A stretch of DNA of 61,089 nt from a virus: positions 1 to 61,089 of IMG/VR virus record IMGVR_UViG_3300008624_000626; one strand, written 5' to 3'. The notes beneath the pieces were generated by a model. It saw nothing but the letters and a program-made list of their open reading frames with translations, did no database searches and was not told the DNA's origin. Below, piece after piece: positions 43,448 through 52,794 of the stretch. A program made the position numbers and the translations under genes. How positions within the stretch are numbered: position 1 is the stretch's first letter; each line of letters starts with the position of its first letter.

Positions 43448-44898
43448 TGACAGAAAATAAAAGGCAAGAACATTTAGGAGATTTTAATCGAAATTTTGCA
43501 GTGTTCTTGCCTGCTATTTCCAATTTTTTTAATACATTTATATCCAGACAAAGAGTTACTAAAGGTACTCATATTCCAACAGAAAGAATTCCAAAAGGTT
43601 TAGACAGAGGAGTTGAAGGTTTAAACTTTATTAATCCAGACGAAGGTTACTTTACATATCCAACTGCATTATATTCAGCAGGACACGCTTGTTTAGATAT
43701 GGATAAAGTTACAGACAGAGATTCTATGTGTGTTAATAGAGATCGAAAATTTAGTACAATAGTAGGCGACTCTGGTGGATATCAGATAGCAAAAGGTGTT
43801 ATACAATTTGATTGGAAAGATTTTGAAGGTAACAAAGCAAATAAAGTTAGATCTAACATATTAAATTGGTTAGAACTTATTGCAGACTGGTCAATGACAT
43901 TAGATGTACCTACATGGGCGGCAGATGATTTAAACAGAGGCAAATCAGGATTAAACAGTTTCCAAGATTGTTTAGATGCTACAAAATTTAATAATGATTA
44001 TTTCCAAAAAAATAGATTAGGACAAACAAAATTTTTAAATGTACTACAAGGTGATGATTGGGAGACTGGAACAATTTGGTATGATCAAATGAAAAAATAC
44101 GAGTTTGAAGGTTGGGCATTTGGTGGTATTAATATGTGTGATATGGAAATACTACTTAAAAGACTAATTGTAATGAGAGATGAAAAGCAATTAGATGGCA
44201 AAGATTGGATTCACGTATTAGGAACATCACAATTAGATTGGGCTTGTTTCTTAACTGCAATACAAAGACAACTAAGAAAACATATCAATCCAAACGTTAC
44301 AATAAGTTTTGATTCAGCATCTGCATTTTTATCAACTGCAAACGGTTTAGTTTATACACAAAATACATTTACTCCAAGTAGATTCTCATTTATTATGGAT
44401 AAAGCACCAGATGACAAAAAAATGAAAGGTTCAGATATACCTTTTCCATTCCACAGTCAAATTGGAGATAGATTAACAATGGGAGATGTTTGTTGGTATG
44501 GTGAAGGCGACCTAAATAAAAACAACAAAGAAAGTACAACTTCCTGGGATAGTTTCAGTTATTGTTTAATGATGGCTCATAATGTATACAATCAAATCAA
44601 AGCAGTACAAGTAGCAAATGATTTAAACGATATTGAAAGCATAAAATATAAACCACAAGTAGGACATTGGAGGAAAACAAAAGGATCAGATACAACCGAT
44701 GAAATGAGTAATTTTGTTCCAAGAAATATATTATATTTCAATACACTTGTAGAAGAAGTATTCACATCAGAGAATCCCATGGAAGTTATCAATAATGCTA
44801 GACCATTTTTAGCAGATATAAGAGGAACACGTTGGGCAAGACATACAGGTGGTGGTAAAGGTAAAAACAACTTTAGTTCATTATTTGAAGGAGGATAA
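43447..44898 (+). CDS. dpdA: DpdA-like DNA 7-deazaguanine transglycosylase
   Basis: The 483-residue product is a TGT-fold protein: GDSGGYQ (107-113, D108), TLDVPTW (D153), VLQGDDWE (about 199-206), WAFGGINM (223-230) and TISFDSASAF (D289), in the order of the tRNA-guanine transglycosylase active site. The TGT zinc-binding Cys cluster is not visible, as in phage DpdA proteins. DpdA exchanges guanine in DNA for a 7-deazaguanine. FolE, QueD-like and QueE genes in the same window would supply the precursor. It starts at TAATG of the clamp gene. Confidence 0.85.
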   Translation: MTENKRQEHLGDFNRNFAVFLPAISNFFNTFISRQRVTKGTHIPTERIPKGLDRGVEGLNFINPDEGYFTYPTALYSAGHACLDMDKVTDRDSMCVNRDRKFSTIVGDSGGYQIAKGVIQFDWKDFEGNKANKVRSNILNWLELIADWSMTLDVPTWAADDLNRGKSGLNSFQDCLDATKFNNDYFQKNRLGQTKFLNVLQGDDWETGTIWYDQMKKYEFEGWAFGGINMCDMEILLKRLIVMRDEKQLDGKDWIHVLGTSQLDWACFLTAIQRQLRKHINPNVTISFDSASAFLSTANGLVYTQNTFTPSRFSFIMDKAPDDKKMKGSDIPFPFHSQIGDRLTMGDVCWYGEGDLNKNNKESTTSWDSFSYCLMMAHNVYNQIKAVQVANDLNDIESIKYKPQVGHWRKTKGSDTTDEMSNFVPRNILYFNTLVEEVFTSENPMEVINNARPFLADIRGTRWARHTGGGKGKNNFSSLFEGG

Positions 44899-46070
44899 TG
44901 CAAGATAATTTTTGCGTAATGCCGTTTGTACACGCATTTGTTACATCTAACATCATAAGTCCTTGTTGTGCCTATACTACACCACTCAAATTTAATTCAA
45001 AAAAACAATATTGGGCTTCTGAACAACTCAAAACAATTCAACAAAATATGTTGAGCAACACACGTGACGCAGGTTGCAGAGTTTGTTGGAAAAAAGAAGA
45101 CAGAGGGTATAGCAGTTTAAGACAACATAGTAATCAAATTTACAAAGAACACATAGACTCAATTAAAAGCAACAGTATTGATAAGCAACCATACTATCTT
45201 GATTTACGTTTAGGAAACTTATGTAACCTTAAATGTAGAATGTGTGTAAGTGAATGGAGCAGTCAAATTGCAGGAGAGATATTAGATAATCCTAATGAAG
45301 ACTGGATAGACACACCTAAACAAAAAATAATTGAATTGGACGACGACTCATGGAAACTATTAGATAATTGGATTCCGTTTGTAAGACGTGTGTTCATGAC
45401 TGGCGGAGAACCAACAATTATAAAACGTAACTTAGATTATATTGATAAAATTGTAGAATCAGGATATAGTAAAAATGTTGAACTTATTTTTACAACAAAC
45501 GCCACAAATATAAATCAAAAATTTATAGAAATTAGTAAGAAATTTAAGAGTGTTAGTTTTAATGTATCAATAGATGCAGTTGGTAATTTAGCAAATTATA
45601 TTAGACATCCTAGTAATTGGAAAACTATTAAAAATAATTTACAAAACATTAATAAAAACGGTGTTGGAGTATCTTTTAACACAACTATACAATGGTTAAA
45701 CATGACAAGATTAAATGAGATATTTGATTACATTGAAAATTGCAATATTGATTTTGGTGGTATTTGGTTTCAATTGGTTACTGATCCATATTATCTTGAT
45801 TCAATATATGCTCCAAATTTTATGAAAAAAAAATGTATTAACGATATAGAAGAATTTTTACATAGACCTTTTTTAAATAATCCAAAATTTAATAACATTC
45901 TTTTTGGTGAATTAAAGCAAAGTCTAATACAAACAAAGAACTTTTTGAGTAAAAACTTTAACAATGTAAAATATACAGATGAGTTTTTAAAAAGGATGGA
46001 AATACTTGATAGATTAAGAAACCAAAATCTATTTGAGGTATTACCAGAATTAAAACAGATAGGAGAATAA
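44898..46070 (+). CDS. Radical SAM protein with N-terminal SPASM-like module (rSAM-2)
   Basis: The 390-residue product has NFCVMPFVHAF, then SPCCAY and CRVCWKKED in the first 75 residues, then CNLKCRMC as radical SAM site and MTGGEPT. It follows dpdA directly (TAATG), which makes a role in base modification worth considering. The order cluster-module then core is the same as in the other four copies. Substrate unknown. Confidence 0.8.
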   Translation: MQDNFCVMPFVHAFVTSNIISPCCAYTTPLKFNSKKQYWASEQLKTIQQNMLSNTRDAGCRVCWKKEDRGYSSLRQHSNQIYKEHIDSIKSNSIDKQPYYLDLRLGNLCNLKCRMCVSEWSSQIAGEILDNPNEDWIDTPKQKIIELDDDSWKLLDNWIPFVRRVFMTGGEPTIIKRNLDYIDKIVESGYSKNVELIFTTNATNINQKFIEISKKFKSVSFNVSIDAVGNLANYIRHPSNWKTIKNNLQNINKNGVGVSFNTTIQWLNMTRLNEIFDYIENCNIDFGGIWFQLVTDPYYLDSIYAPNFMKKKCINDIEEFLHRPFLNNPKFNNILFGELKQSLIQTKNFLSKNFNNVKYTDEFLKRMEILDRLRNQNLFEVLPELKQIGE

Positions 46071-46071
46071 A

Positions 46072-46269
46072 ATGGCTGGTAAAAACAAAAAATTAAAAAA
46101 ATTACAAGATCATCATGATTACCTAAATCGAAAGGTAGATGACCTTACCAAAGACAGAAAAAAAGATAGAAGTGATGAAAGCAAACAACTTTTAATGCGT
46201 TTGAAAAAAACCAAACTTGCGATAAAAGATGCAATCGCTAAAACCAAACAAACATTGACAAAATCTTAG
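46072..46269 (+). CDS. Small coiled-coil protein, DUF465/YdcH-like
   Basis: A 65-residue, highly charged helical protein (KKLKKLQDHHDYLNRKVDDL, then MRLKKTKLAIKDAI). The pattern HHxxLNxxVxxL and LKKxKLxxKDxI resembles the YdcH/DUF465 family. Its end holds the -35 box of the next promoter. Confidence 0.55.
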   Translation: MAGKNKKLKKLQDHHDYLNRKVDDLTKDRKKDRSDESKQLLMRLKKTKLAIKDAIAKTKQTLTKS

Positions 46270-46282
46270 GATATGCTATAAT
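46255..46282 (+). promoter_or_regulatory. Sigma70-like promoter (TTGACA-16-TATAAT)
   Basis: Both hexamers are perfect consensus, with an extended TGC before the -10. The -10 overlaps the ATG at 46281, so translation should begin at ATG 46290, 7 nt after the -10: a leaderless transcript. Confidence 0.8.
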
Positions 46283-46289
46283 GTTAACA

Positions 46290-46826
46290 ATGAAAAGAAC
46301 TTATGCAACAGGTATAAAAAAAGATGTTACTGTGTTTTCTGGATTGGAAATTGAGCATACGCCTGCATATGGCTTACAAACACTATTCATTGCTCGTAAT
46401 GATTTAACATTTGATCAAATACAAGAAATGGCTGTAATAACCAATGCTGAAGCAATTTATTATGGTGCAAATAGAAGTTATATGCACAATCAGTATATGC
46501 AAGTAGCACAAATTATGAAATTTTTAGAACACGGTTATTATGTAACTGTGGAATATCCTTTTGAATTACACCAAATGGTTGGACAAAAATTTGCATTAGT
46601 TTGGAAACATCCAAAATTTATTCCGTTCTGTTCAATTATAATGCCAGATTCAGAAGAAGACTCATCGCTATGTTTTAAAATTGACGATATTGATTTTAAC
46701 AAAACTAATCCCGGTGTATGGACAATGAGTATGAAAGATTTTAAAGATAAAGCAGGATTTACTAAATGGGATCAATATATAAAAGATGAACCAATAGAAG
46801 AGAACAAAATATGGTCAATGAAGTAG
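46290..46826 (+). CDS. Conserved phage protein in the deazaguanine region (178 aa)
   Basis: The product (MKRTYATGIKKDVTVFSG, then PAYGLQTLFIARNDLTFDQI) has an alpha/beta look, with IYYGANRSYMHNQYMQ and YVTVEYPFELHQM mid-protein. The family is not recognised. I set the start at ATG 46290 because the upstream ATG at 46281 overlaps the -10 box. It overlaps the QueD-like gene by 16 bases, so a shared function is plausible. Confidence 0.55.
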   Translation: MKRTYATGIKKDVTVFSGLEIEHTPAYGLQTLFIARNDLTFDQIQEMAVITNAEAIYYGANRSYMHNQYMQVAQIMKFLEHGYYVTVEYPFELHQMVGQKFALVWKHPKFIPFCSIIMPDSEEDSSLCFKIDDIDFNKTNPGVWTMSMKDFKDKAGFTKWDQYIKDEPIEENKIWSMK

Positions 46827-47248
46827 AAGAAAGAAGAGATCAAGCATTAACGGAAAACTTGAGTAAAGCAAGTAAAATGATATGGGTTACTTTCCGTAAG
46901 GAAGGTATGCACAAATACCCAGCGGCATTAGAAGATCCAAAATTAAAAACAGGTGATGAATATGATGTATCGTTTTTAGGATACCCACATAGACATACGT
47001 TCCATTTTAAAGTTGCAATAGAAGTATTCCACGACGATAGAGATATTGAATTTATACAATTTCAAAGATGGATTTTAAGTTTATATAGTCAAGGTACATT
47101 ACAAAACGACTTTAAAAGTTGTGAAATGATGTCAGATGATTTATACATTCAAATAACAAAAAAATATCCTGGCAGAAAAATTGAAATAGATGTTTCTGAA
47201 GATGGAGAAAACGGATCACACGCAGTATATGAAAGAAATAACGTTTAA
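46811..47248 (+). CDS. QueD-like (6-carboxytetrahydropterin synthase) T-fold protein lacking catalytic Cys
   Basis: The 145-residue product aligns by eye with QueD: MHKYP at the place of AHRLP, then PHRHTFHFKV at the place of LHGHSFMVRL, EFIQFQRWI for DFAELK, and IEIDVSEDG for the terminal substrate-binding Glu. The three zinc His appear present. The catalytic Cys normally 4 residues before HxH is absent (FLGYPHRH), and the DH pair of the dyad is not visible. It may be a variant enzyme or a non-catalytic partner. Position near DpdA supports 7-deazaguanine synthesis. Confidence 0.6.
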   Translation: MVNEVEERRDQALTENLSKASKMIWVTFRKEGMHKYPAALEDPKLKTGDEYDVSFLGYPHRHTFHFKVAIEVFHDDRDIEFIQFQRWILSLYSQGTLQNDFKSCEMMSDDLYIQITKKYPGRKIEIDVSEDGENGSHAVYERNNV

Positions 47249-47549
47249 AGAAAAAAGAGCAACAACAAGAATGGGTTACCTACCAATTGGTGGAGGTGGA
47301 CTTAATGCTTCATATACTTTTGTTGATGCAGTAGCAAATATATGCACTACCGCAGGTAATTTAGGTATGAAATATGGCAAAGATTTCATTTGGGCATATC
47401 ACGGATATGACAATGAAGACGATGACTGTGTTACATTAATGGTGAAAGAAGACAAGTATGAAACTTTTTTACATTTAGCACTACAAAACTCACACAGAAT
47501 TAAACACACCGTTAACGGCACAATCAAACTAACAAAGGAGAGAGCATGA
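47229..47549 (+). CDS. Conserved phage protein (106 aa)
   Basis: The product begins MKEITFKEKRATTRMGYLP, with a glycine-rich loop IGGGGLNASYTF; ATG 47229 is preferred over 47190 for less overlap. It is alpha/beta (FIWAYHGYDNEDDDCVTL). Overlap with the QueD-like gene suggests coupled translation. Unrecognised. Confidence 0.5.
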   Translation: MKEITFKEKRATTRMGYLPIGGGGLNASYTFVDAVANICTTAGNLGMKYGKDFIWAYHGYDNEDDDCVTLMVKEDKYETFLHLALQNSHRIKHTVNGTIKLTKERA

Positions 47550-47785
47550 CTAAACTATACGAAGTGAAGATAGAACTTACTGAAAAAATTAAGACACACA
47601 AAACCGAGTACATAAAAGCAGAATCAAAACATGAAGCGATGGAGAAGGTCGAAGGATTCGTTACAGACCAATATGTCAAAGATAACGACTTCAACTACAC
47701 TGACGCCAATGCCATCAGCGCCAAACCAATCAGTGAGAGGGACTTCTCAAATGACAGGATCGGACTGCCATCAGACAACACATAA
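47546..47785 (+). CDS. Small protein with GC-richer codons (79 aa)
   Basis: The product (LYEVKIELTEKIKTHKTEYI, then SKHEAMEKVEGFVTDQYV) follows an AAAGGAGAG ribosome site. The second half uses many C-ending codons (GAC, AAC, GCC, ATC), unlike its neighbours, so it may be a recent import or under translation-efficiency selection. Unrecognised family. Confidence 0.55.
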   Translation: MTKLYEVKIELTEKIKTHKTEYIKAESKHEAMEKVEGFVTDQYVKDNDFNYTDANAISAKPISERDFSNDRIGLPSDNT

Positions 47786-47794
47786 GGAGGCAAG

Positions 47795-48325
47795 ATGAGA
47801 GTACCATATGTAAATTTTAAAACAAGAATAGGCGATAACGACGCAGTAGGTGGTTGTACATTTATTGGAGGTGAATGGAAAGAAGTAGATACTACAGAAA
47901 TATTTGACAATAAAAAAGTCGTTGTATTTGCACTTCCAGGAGCATTTACACCAACTTGTTCATCACAACAAGTACCAGGATATGAAAAAATGTATGATGA
48001 AATTAAAGCACAAGGTATAGATGAAGTTTATTGCTTATCAGTAAATGATGCATTTGTAATGAATGCTTGGTTTAAAGATGAAAAAATTACAAAAGTTAAA
48101 CCAATCGGCGATGGTGAAGGTGCATTTACACAAGGTATGGGTATGCTTGTGAATAAACCTGGACAAGGTTTTGGCATGAGGTCTTGGAGATACTCAATGC
48201 TTGTTGATAACGGAGAAGTTGTTAAACAATTTATTGAACCGGGTAAAAACGACGCTAGTGATGACAACGATCCGTTTGAGGTTTCTGACGCTAAAACAAT
48301 GTTAAATTATTTGAAGGGTGCATAA
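47795..48325 (+). CDS. Peroxiredoxin (Prx5-like)
   Basis: The 176-residue product has PGAFTPTCS with the peroxidatic C55, then VYCLSVNDAFVM and a GMRSWRYSM segment, as in Prx5/AhpE-type enzymes that reduce H2O2 and organic peroxides. There is a good ribosome site (AAGGAGG). Marine phages carry this enzyme to limit oxidative stress. Identification is firm. Confidence 0.88.
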   Translation: MRVPYVNFKTRIGDNDAVGGCTFIGGEWKEVDTTEIFDNKKVVVFALPGAFTPTCSSQQVPGYEKMYDEIKAQGIDEVYCLSVNDAFVMNAWFKDEKITKVKPIGDGEGAFTQGMGMLVNKPGQGFGMRSWRYSMLVDNGEVVKQFIEPGKNDASDDNDPFEVSDAKTMLNYLKGA

Positions 48326-48329
48326 GTCA

Positions 48330-48337
48330 TCTAAATA
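48330..48337 (+). promoter_or_regulatory. Variant late octamer TCTAAATA
   Basis: ATG at 48344 follows after 6 nt; it would start rSAM-3. Confidence 0.45.
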
Positions 48338-48343
48338 ACATGA

Positions 48344-49498
48344 ATGTCACGAAAAATACTAGAAAAAAATTTCTGTGTATTACCTTGGACAGGTTTTGAA
48401 CTAGAACCTGACGGTGTAGTAAAAAACTGCATTATCTCAAAAGAAACTATTGGCAACATACATCAAAATAGCATAGAAGATATTCTTCAATCAGAAAAGA
48501 ATCTTGAGATTAAAGCTCAAATGCTAAACAAAGAATTCCCAAATAATTGTGCAGGTTGTTATTTTCAAGAAAAAGATCGTGCAACAAATTTTGAAAGTAT
48601 TAGTAGTAGACTATATTATGCAAAAGAATTAGGCCCACACATTGACAATAAATTACTAGACAAAAAAGATAACTTTGATTTAAGTCATGTTGATCTCAGA
48701 TGGAATAATAAATGCAATCAGGCCTGTGTTTATTGTTACCCAGAATACAGTAGTAAATGGGCACAAGAATTAAACATTAAACAAGAGTTTGAAAAAGGAA
48801 ATGTTGAAAAAGTAAAACAATATGTCTTTAAAAATATTAAAAAATTAAAAAACATCTATCTTGCTGGTGGTGAACCTTTACTTATAAACGAAAATCGTGA
48901 ATTTTTAAAATTATTATTAGAACAAAATCCAGATGTACATATAAGAGTAAACACAAATTTAAGTTCAACAAAAACTGGAGTATTTGAATTATTGTGTAAA
49001 TTTAAAAATGTCCATTGGACGGTAAGTGTTGAATCCATGGATAAGGAATATGAATATATTAGATACCATAGTTCATGGAAAGACTTTATAAAAAATCTAA
49101 AATACATACAAACACTTAATCATAAAATTAGTTTTAATATGTTGTATTTCATTTTAAACTACAAAAGCATATTTGATTGCATTGATTACTTTAAATCGAT
49201 AGGATTTCACAATAATAGTTTTATAATAGGACCATTATATACACCATTGTTTTTAAATGTTAGACATTTACCAAAAAATATAAAAGAAGAAGTTATTACT
49301 ATGTTTGAAAACAAAATTGCTGAACAACCAGGATTTTACCTACAAAATAGTTTGGAAAATTGCTTAAAGTATTTGACTGAAAATGGTTTTAATGCTAATA
49401 TAGAACTAACAAGACAAAACATTAAAAAAATGGATTTAAGAAGAAAATTAGATAGCGAAAAAGTATTTCCAGAATTATACAAAGAGGTACTAAATTGA
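48344..49498 (+). CDS. Radical SAM protein with N-terminal SPASM-like module (rSAM-3)
   Basis: The 384-residue product opens with a textbook SPASM-like pattern: NFCVLPWTGFELEPDG, then NCIIS, GNI, and NCAGCYFQEKD (to about residue 77). The radical SAM site is CNQACVYC (C-x3-C-x2-C), then LAGGEPL. Here the auxiliary module includes the PDG loop and the GN(I) turn seen in SPASM domains. It overlaps the glycosyltransferase start (TTGA), so co-production is likely. Confidence 0.82.
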   Translation: MSRKILEKNFCVLPWTGFELEPDGVVKNCIISKETIGNIHQNSIEDILQSEKNLEIKAQMLNKEFPNNCAGCYFQEKDRATNFESISSRLYYAKELGPHIDNKLLDKKDNFDLSHVDLRWNNKCNQACVYCYPEYSSKWAQELNIKQEFEKGNVEKVKQYVFKNIKKLKNIYLAGGEPLLINENREFLKLLLEQNPDVHIRVNTNLSSTKTGVFELLCKFKNVHWTVSVESMDKEYEYIRYHSSWKDFIKNLKYIQTLNHKISFNMLYFILNYKSIFDCIDYFKSIGFHNNSFIIGPLYTPLFLNVRHLPKNIKEEVITMFENKIAEQPGFYLQNSLENCLKYLTENGFNANIELTRQNIKKMDLRRKLDSEKVFPELYKEVLN

Positions 49499-50670
49499 AA
49501 ATATTTTACATGGGTTTAGAACCCTATGAAGGACGATATACATTACAATTAACAGAATGGACTAAACGTGTTTATAAAAAACGTGATATTGACTATGTGA
49601 TTGTTCCAGGTACTACTATTGACGATTCAAAAGCAATAGTAACAGGACAAGTTTTAGATGCACATGGCAGAAGTTATTTTGGTATGAGCCAAATGATGAA
49701 TCTTGTACAAATGATGAAAGCTGGCGAAGTTACTTCCGAGGATATAATATTTTTTGAGGATATGTTCCAACCAGGAATGGAATCTCTTCCATATATTTTA
49801 CACCAAGTTGACAAAGAGCATATGCCAACAATATATTTGAGATGTTTAGCACAGGCAATTGATCCTGATGACTTTGTACACGTTTGGGGAATGAGCAAAT
49901 GGATGAGTTTATATGAACAGATGTGTAATGAAATTCCAAATGTCAATATACTTGCAACAAACGAAGAAATGGTTGCACATATGCGTATAGCAAACTGGAA
50001 AGCACCTATATACAATATATCTGGTTTAAGTTTTGGCAAAGAAGAAGTACAAGAAAGAGTTCCTAATAGAAAAGCATTTAATGATAGAAAAATGAGAGTA
50101 ATATTTGGAGCAAGATGGGATCAAGAAAAACAACCAGGATTTTTTATGGATATGATTGATCACTGGAAAGCAAATCCAAAATTACCAGAAGTAGAATTTG
50201 CAATATGTTGTGGCGGTCCTTTAAGAAGTAATAACACTTCTTATGTAAACAGAGCAAGAATAATGGAACAAGACGGTACATTAAAAATATATGAAAATTT
50301 AAAAAAGAATGAATACTACAACATACTTGCAGATTCAAGAGTATTGTTTAATTGTGCATTACAAGATTGGACATCCAATACAGTATCAGAAGCAGACTCA
50401 TTAGGCACAAACGTATTGTTTCCAGCATACAGAACATTTCCAGAAGTATTTGCTAACGATGAAACAAGAATGTATATTCCATGGAGCGGTAGAGACGCAA
50501 TGGAAAAATTAAAAGTATTATTAATGAAACCATCCCCTAGTATAGGTCAAATATCTGATTGGACAGACGGTACAATAGATAGAATGATTGACATTATGAC
50601 AGGCACGGGAGAACAATGGAGAAGAGATGGAAAACACTACAGAACACCAGTTTCCGAGTCCAAGTATTAA
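49495..50670 (+). CDS. GT-B glycosyltransferase
   Basis: The 391-residue product starts at TTG overlapping the previous TGA (alternative ATG 49510). It has a Rossmann-like N half (IIFFEDMFQPGM) and a C half with RVIFGARWDQEKQPGFF (donor-binding strand), then YYNILADSRVLFNCALQD and SNTVSEADSLGTNVLFPAY, the E-x-x-x-x-G pattern of GT4-like enzymes. It probably transfers a sugar from a nucleotide sugar, to DNA, protein or a glycan. GalE downstream could supply the donor. Confidence 0.7.
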   Translation: MKIFYMGLEPYEGRYTLQLTEWTKRVYKKRDIDYVIVPGTTIDDSKAIVTGQVLDAHGRSYFGMSQMMNLVQMMKAGEVTSEDIIFFEDMFQPGMESLPYILHQVDKEHMPTIYLRCLAQAIDPDDFVHVWGMSKWMSLYEQMCNEIPNVNILATNEEMVAHMRIANWKAPIYNISGLSFGKEEVQERVPNRKAFNDRKMRVIFGARWDQEKQPGFFMDMIDHWKANPKLPEVEFAICCGGPLRSNNTSYVNRARIMEQDGTLKIYENLKKNEYYNILADSRVLFNCALQDWTSNTVSEADSLGTNVLFPAYRTFPEVFANDETRMYIPWSGRDAMEKLKVLLMKPSPSIGQISDWTDGTIDRMIDIMTGTGEQWRRDGKHYRTPVSESKY

Positions 50671-51658
50671 CACACTTACAAGATCTGTATTAGTTACAGG
50701 TGGAGGTGGCTATGTGGGTTCTCACACTTGCAAATTATTATCTAAAAATGGATACGTTCCTGTAACTGTTGATAGACATTACAGAGAAGGACTAGTATCG
50801 TTTGGGCCAAATTATAATTTACATCTACCACAAGAAATTAATAGATTAGATGAAATTATTAAAAGACATAACATTACAAGTTGTATACATTTTCTGGCCA
50901 GCACATCAGTATCTGAATCTGTTACAAATCCCTCATTATATTATAAAAACAATCTTATAAACACAATTACATTACTAGACAAATTAGTTTCTTTAGATAT
51001 TAAATCATTTGTATATTCTTCTAGTGCGGCAGTTTATGGCAATCCAGGAATGAAACTATGCAAAGAAACAGATCAATGCAATCCAATTAGTTCTTATGGT
51101 GGAAGTAAATTAATGATAGAACAAGTTTTAAAAGATTATCATAGAGCATATGGTATATCATCAGTAGGATTAAGGTATTTTAATGCCGCTGGAGCAGACC
51201 CAGAAGGAGACGTTGGAGAATTAAGAGAAAAAGAAACACATATAATACCATTAGCCATTAAAGCATCTAGGCAACTAAAAACATTTAAATTATTTGGTGC
51301 AAAATTTCCAACAGAAGATGGCACGTGTGTTAGAGATTATGTTCATGTTATGGACCTTGCAGATGCACACATTAAGGCTTTAAACTATGCTCATGAAAAT
51401 AATTGTGCCGATGTTTTTAATTTAGGTTCTGGAGCACCTGTTTCTAATAGAGAATTATTAGATGTTATACAAAAGCATACAGGTAAAATGGATATTAAAT
51501 TTGAGCCAAGCAGAGCAGGGGATCCTGCATATCTTGTAGCAGATATAACAAAGGTAAAAGAAATATTAAATTGGGAACCAACACAAAGTTCAATTGATAA
51601 TATAGTAGCAACTGCATTAAGATGGTATAATAAGATGCACAAGAAAGATATCCATTAA
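50627..51658 (+). CDS. galE: UDP-glucose 4-epimerase-like NAD-dependent sugar epimerase
   Basis: The 343-residue extended SDR has TGGGGYVG (NAD loop, 24-31), VYSSSAAVYG, the Y-x3-K pair in SSYGGSK and LRYFNAAGADPEGDVGE, all as in GalE. It probably interconverts UDP-Glc and UDP-Gal or a related pair. The start overlaps the glycosyltransferase by 44 bases; no closer in-frame start is visible. Confidence 0.85.
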   Translation: MENTTEHQFPSPSINTLTRSVLVTGGGGYVGSHTCKLLSKNGYVPVTVDRHYREGLVSFGPNYNLHLPQEINRLDEIIKRHNITSCIHFLASTSVSESVTNPSLYYKNNLINTITLLDKLVSLDIKSFVYSSSAAVYGNPGMKLCKETDQCNPISSYGGSKLMIEQVLKDYHRAYGISSVGLRYFNAAGADPEGDVGELREKETHIIPLAIKASRQLKTFKLFGAKFPTEDGTCVRDYVHVMDLADAHIKALNYAHENNCADVFNLGSGAPVSNRELLDVIQKHTGKMDIKFEPSRAGDPAYLVADITKVKEILNWEPTQSSIDNIVATALRWYNKMHKKDIH

Positions 51659-52794
51659 TGGATCCAAAGAAAAAATACCATTTATTCAAAACAAATAAAA
51701 ATTTTTGTGTTGTTCCGTGGACTAATTTTGAAATATACACAAATGGAGATGTTAGAACCTGTTCAATGGGTGGCGAAACTTTAGGCAATATTAACAATCA
51801 AGATATTGAAGATATTTTACAAAGTGATACTATTAAACGAATTAAATCAAATATGCTAGAAAATAAACCAGATAAAAACTGTGTATCATGCTATCACAGA
51901 TCTATTGAAGATAAAAATTTTTCATATCTACGAGATCATTACAACAAATTACTGGTCAAAGCAGATGTTGATTATGAAAACATTGAAACTTTTGATATGC
52001 ACTGTATTGATTTGCATTGGTCTAATATATGTAATTTACGTTGTATAATGTGTAATCCACAACAAAGCAGTTTGATTGCAAAAGATGAAAAGGAAATTAT
52101 TACTCCAGTTAATAAAAAAAGTGTAGAAAAAATAATACAAATGACTGTTAAAAATCAAGCAAAAATAAAAGAAATATACTTGAGTGGTGGAGAACCATTT
52201 TATATTCCTTACAATGTACAACTTTTAAAACAACTGGAAAATAAAGATGTACCATTAAGAATTAATACTAATATGCAATGGAAAAAAACAAATCCTTTAT
52301 TACAAGCATTGAAAAATTTTAATAATGTTCAACTCACAATGAGTGCTGATGCTGTAGGTGATAAATTTAATTATATAAGAAACGGAGCGGATTGGGACTT
52401 GTTTTGTAATAATTTAGAATATATTAAAAACAATACAAATTTTTCAATCAGAGTAAACACAATTTTTAGTATAATCAATGCTGATTGTATAGATAATTTA
52501 ATTAATTATTTTTATAACCAAATGAATATAACTGACATGACTATTAATTTAGTATATGTTCCTAATGCAATGGATCCAAGAAACTACCCTGCAGGAAAAA
52601 AAACAAATATCATATCTAAATTGCAAAAAATTAAAAAAACTATATCTAACGAACACACAAATTTACTTAATAATTTAGAAAATTGTATCATGCAAATAAG
52701 TTTGGAAAATATAAAAGATTATGTTCCTACGTTAGATCATGTTACAAAAAAACATAAAACAAATTGGAGACAAGTATTTGTAGATTTAGTATGA
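51658..52794 (+). CDS. Radical SAM protein with N-terminal SPASM-like module (rSAM-4)
   Basis: The 378-residue product has NFCVVPWTNFEIYTNGDV, RTCSMG, LGNI and NCVSCYHRS (to about residue 85), then CNLRCIMC and LSGGEPF. It begins at TAATG of the epimerase and its TGA overlaps the SDR-like start, which binds it to the sugar genes. The C terminus is helical and lacks further Cys motifs. Confidence 0.82.
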   Translation: MDPKKKYHLFKTNKNFCVVPWTNFEIYTNGDVRTCSMGGETLGNINNQDIEDILQSDTIKRIKSNMLENKPDKNCVSCYHRSIEDKNFSYLRDHYNKLLVKADVDYENIETFDMHCIDLHWSNICNLRCIMCNPQQSSLIAKDEKEIITPVNKKSVEKIIQMTVKNQAKIKEIYLSGGEPFYIPYNVQLLKQLENKDVPLRINTNMQWKKTNPLLQALKNFNNVQLTMSADAVGDKFNYIRNGADWDLFCNNLEYIKNNTNFSIRVNTIFSIINADCIDNLINYFYNQMNITDMTINLVYVPNAMDPRNYPAGKKTNIISKLQKIKKTISNEHTNLLNNLENCIMQISLENIKDYVPTLDHVTKKHKTNWRQVFVDLV

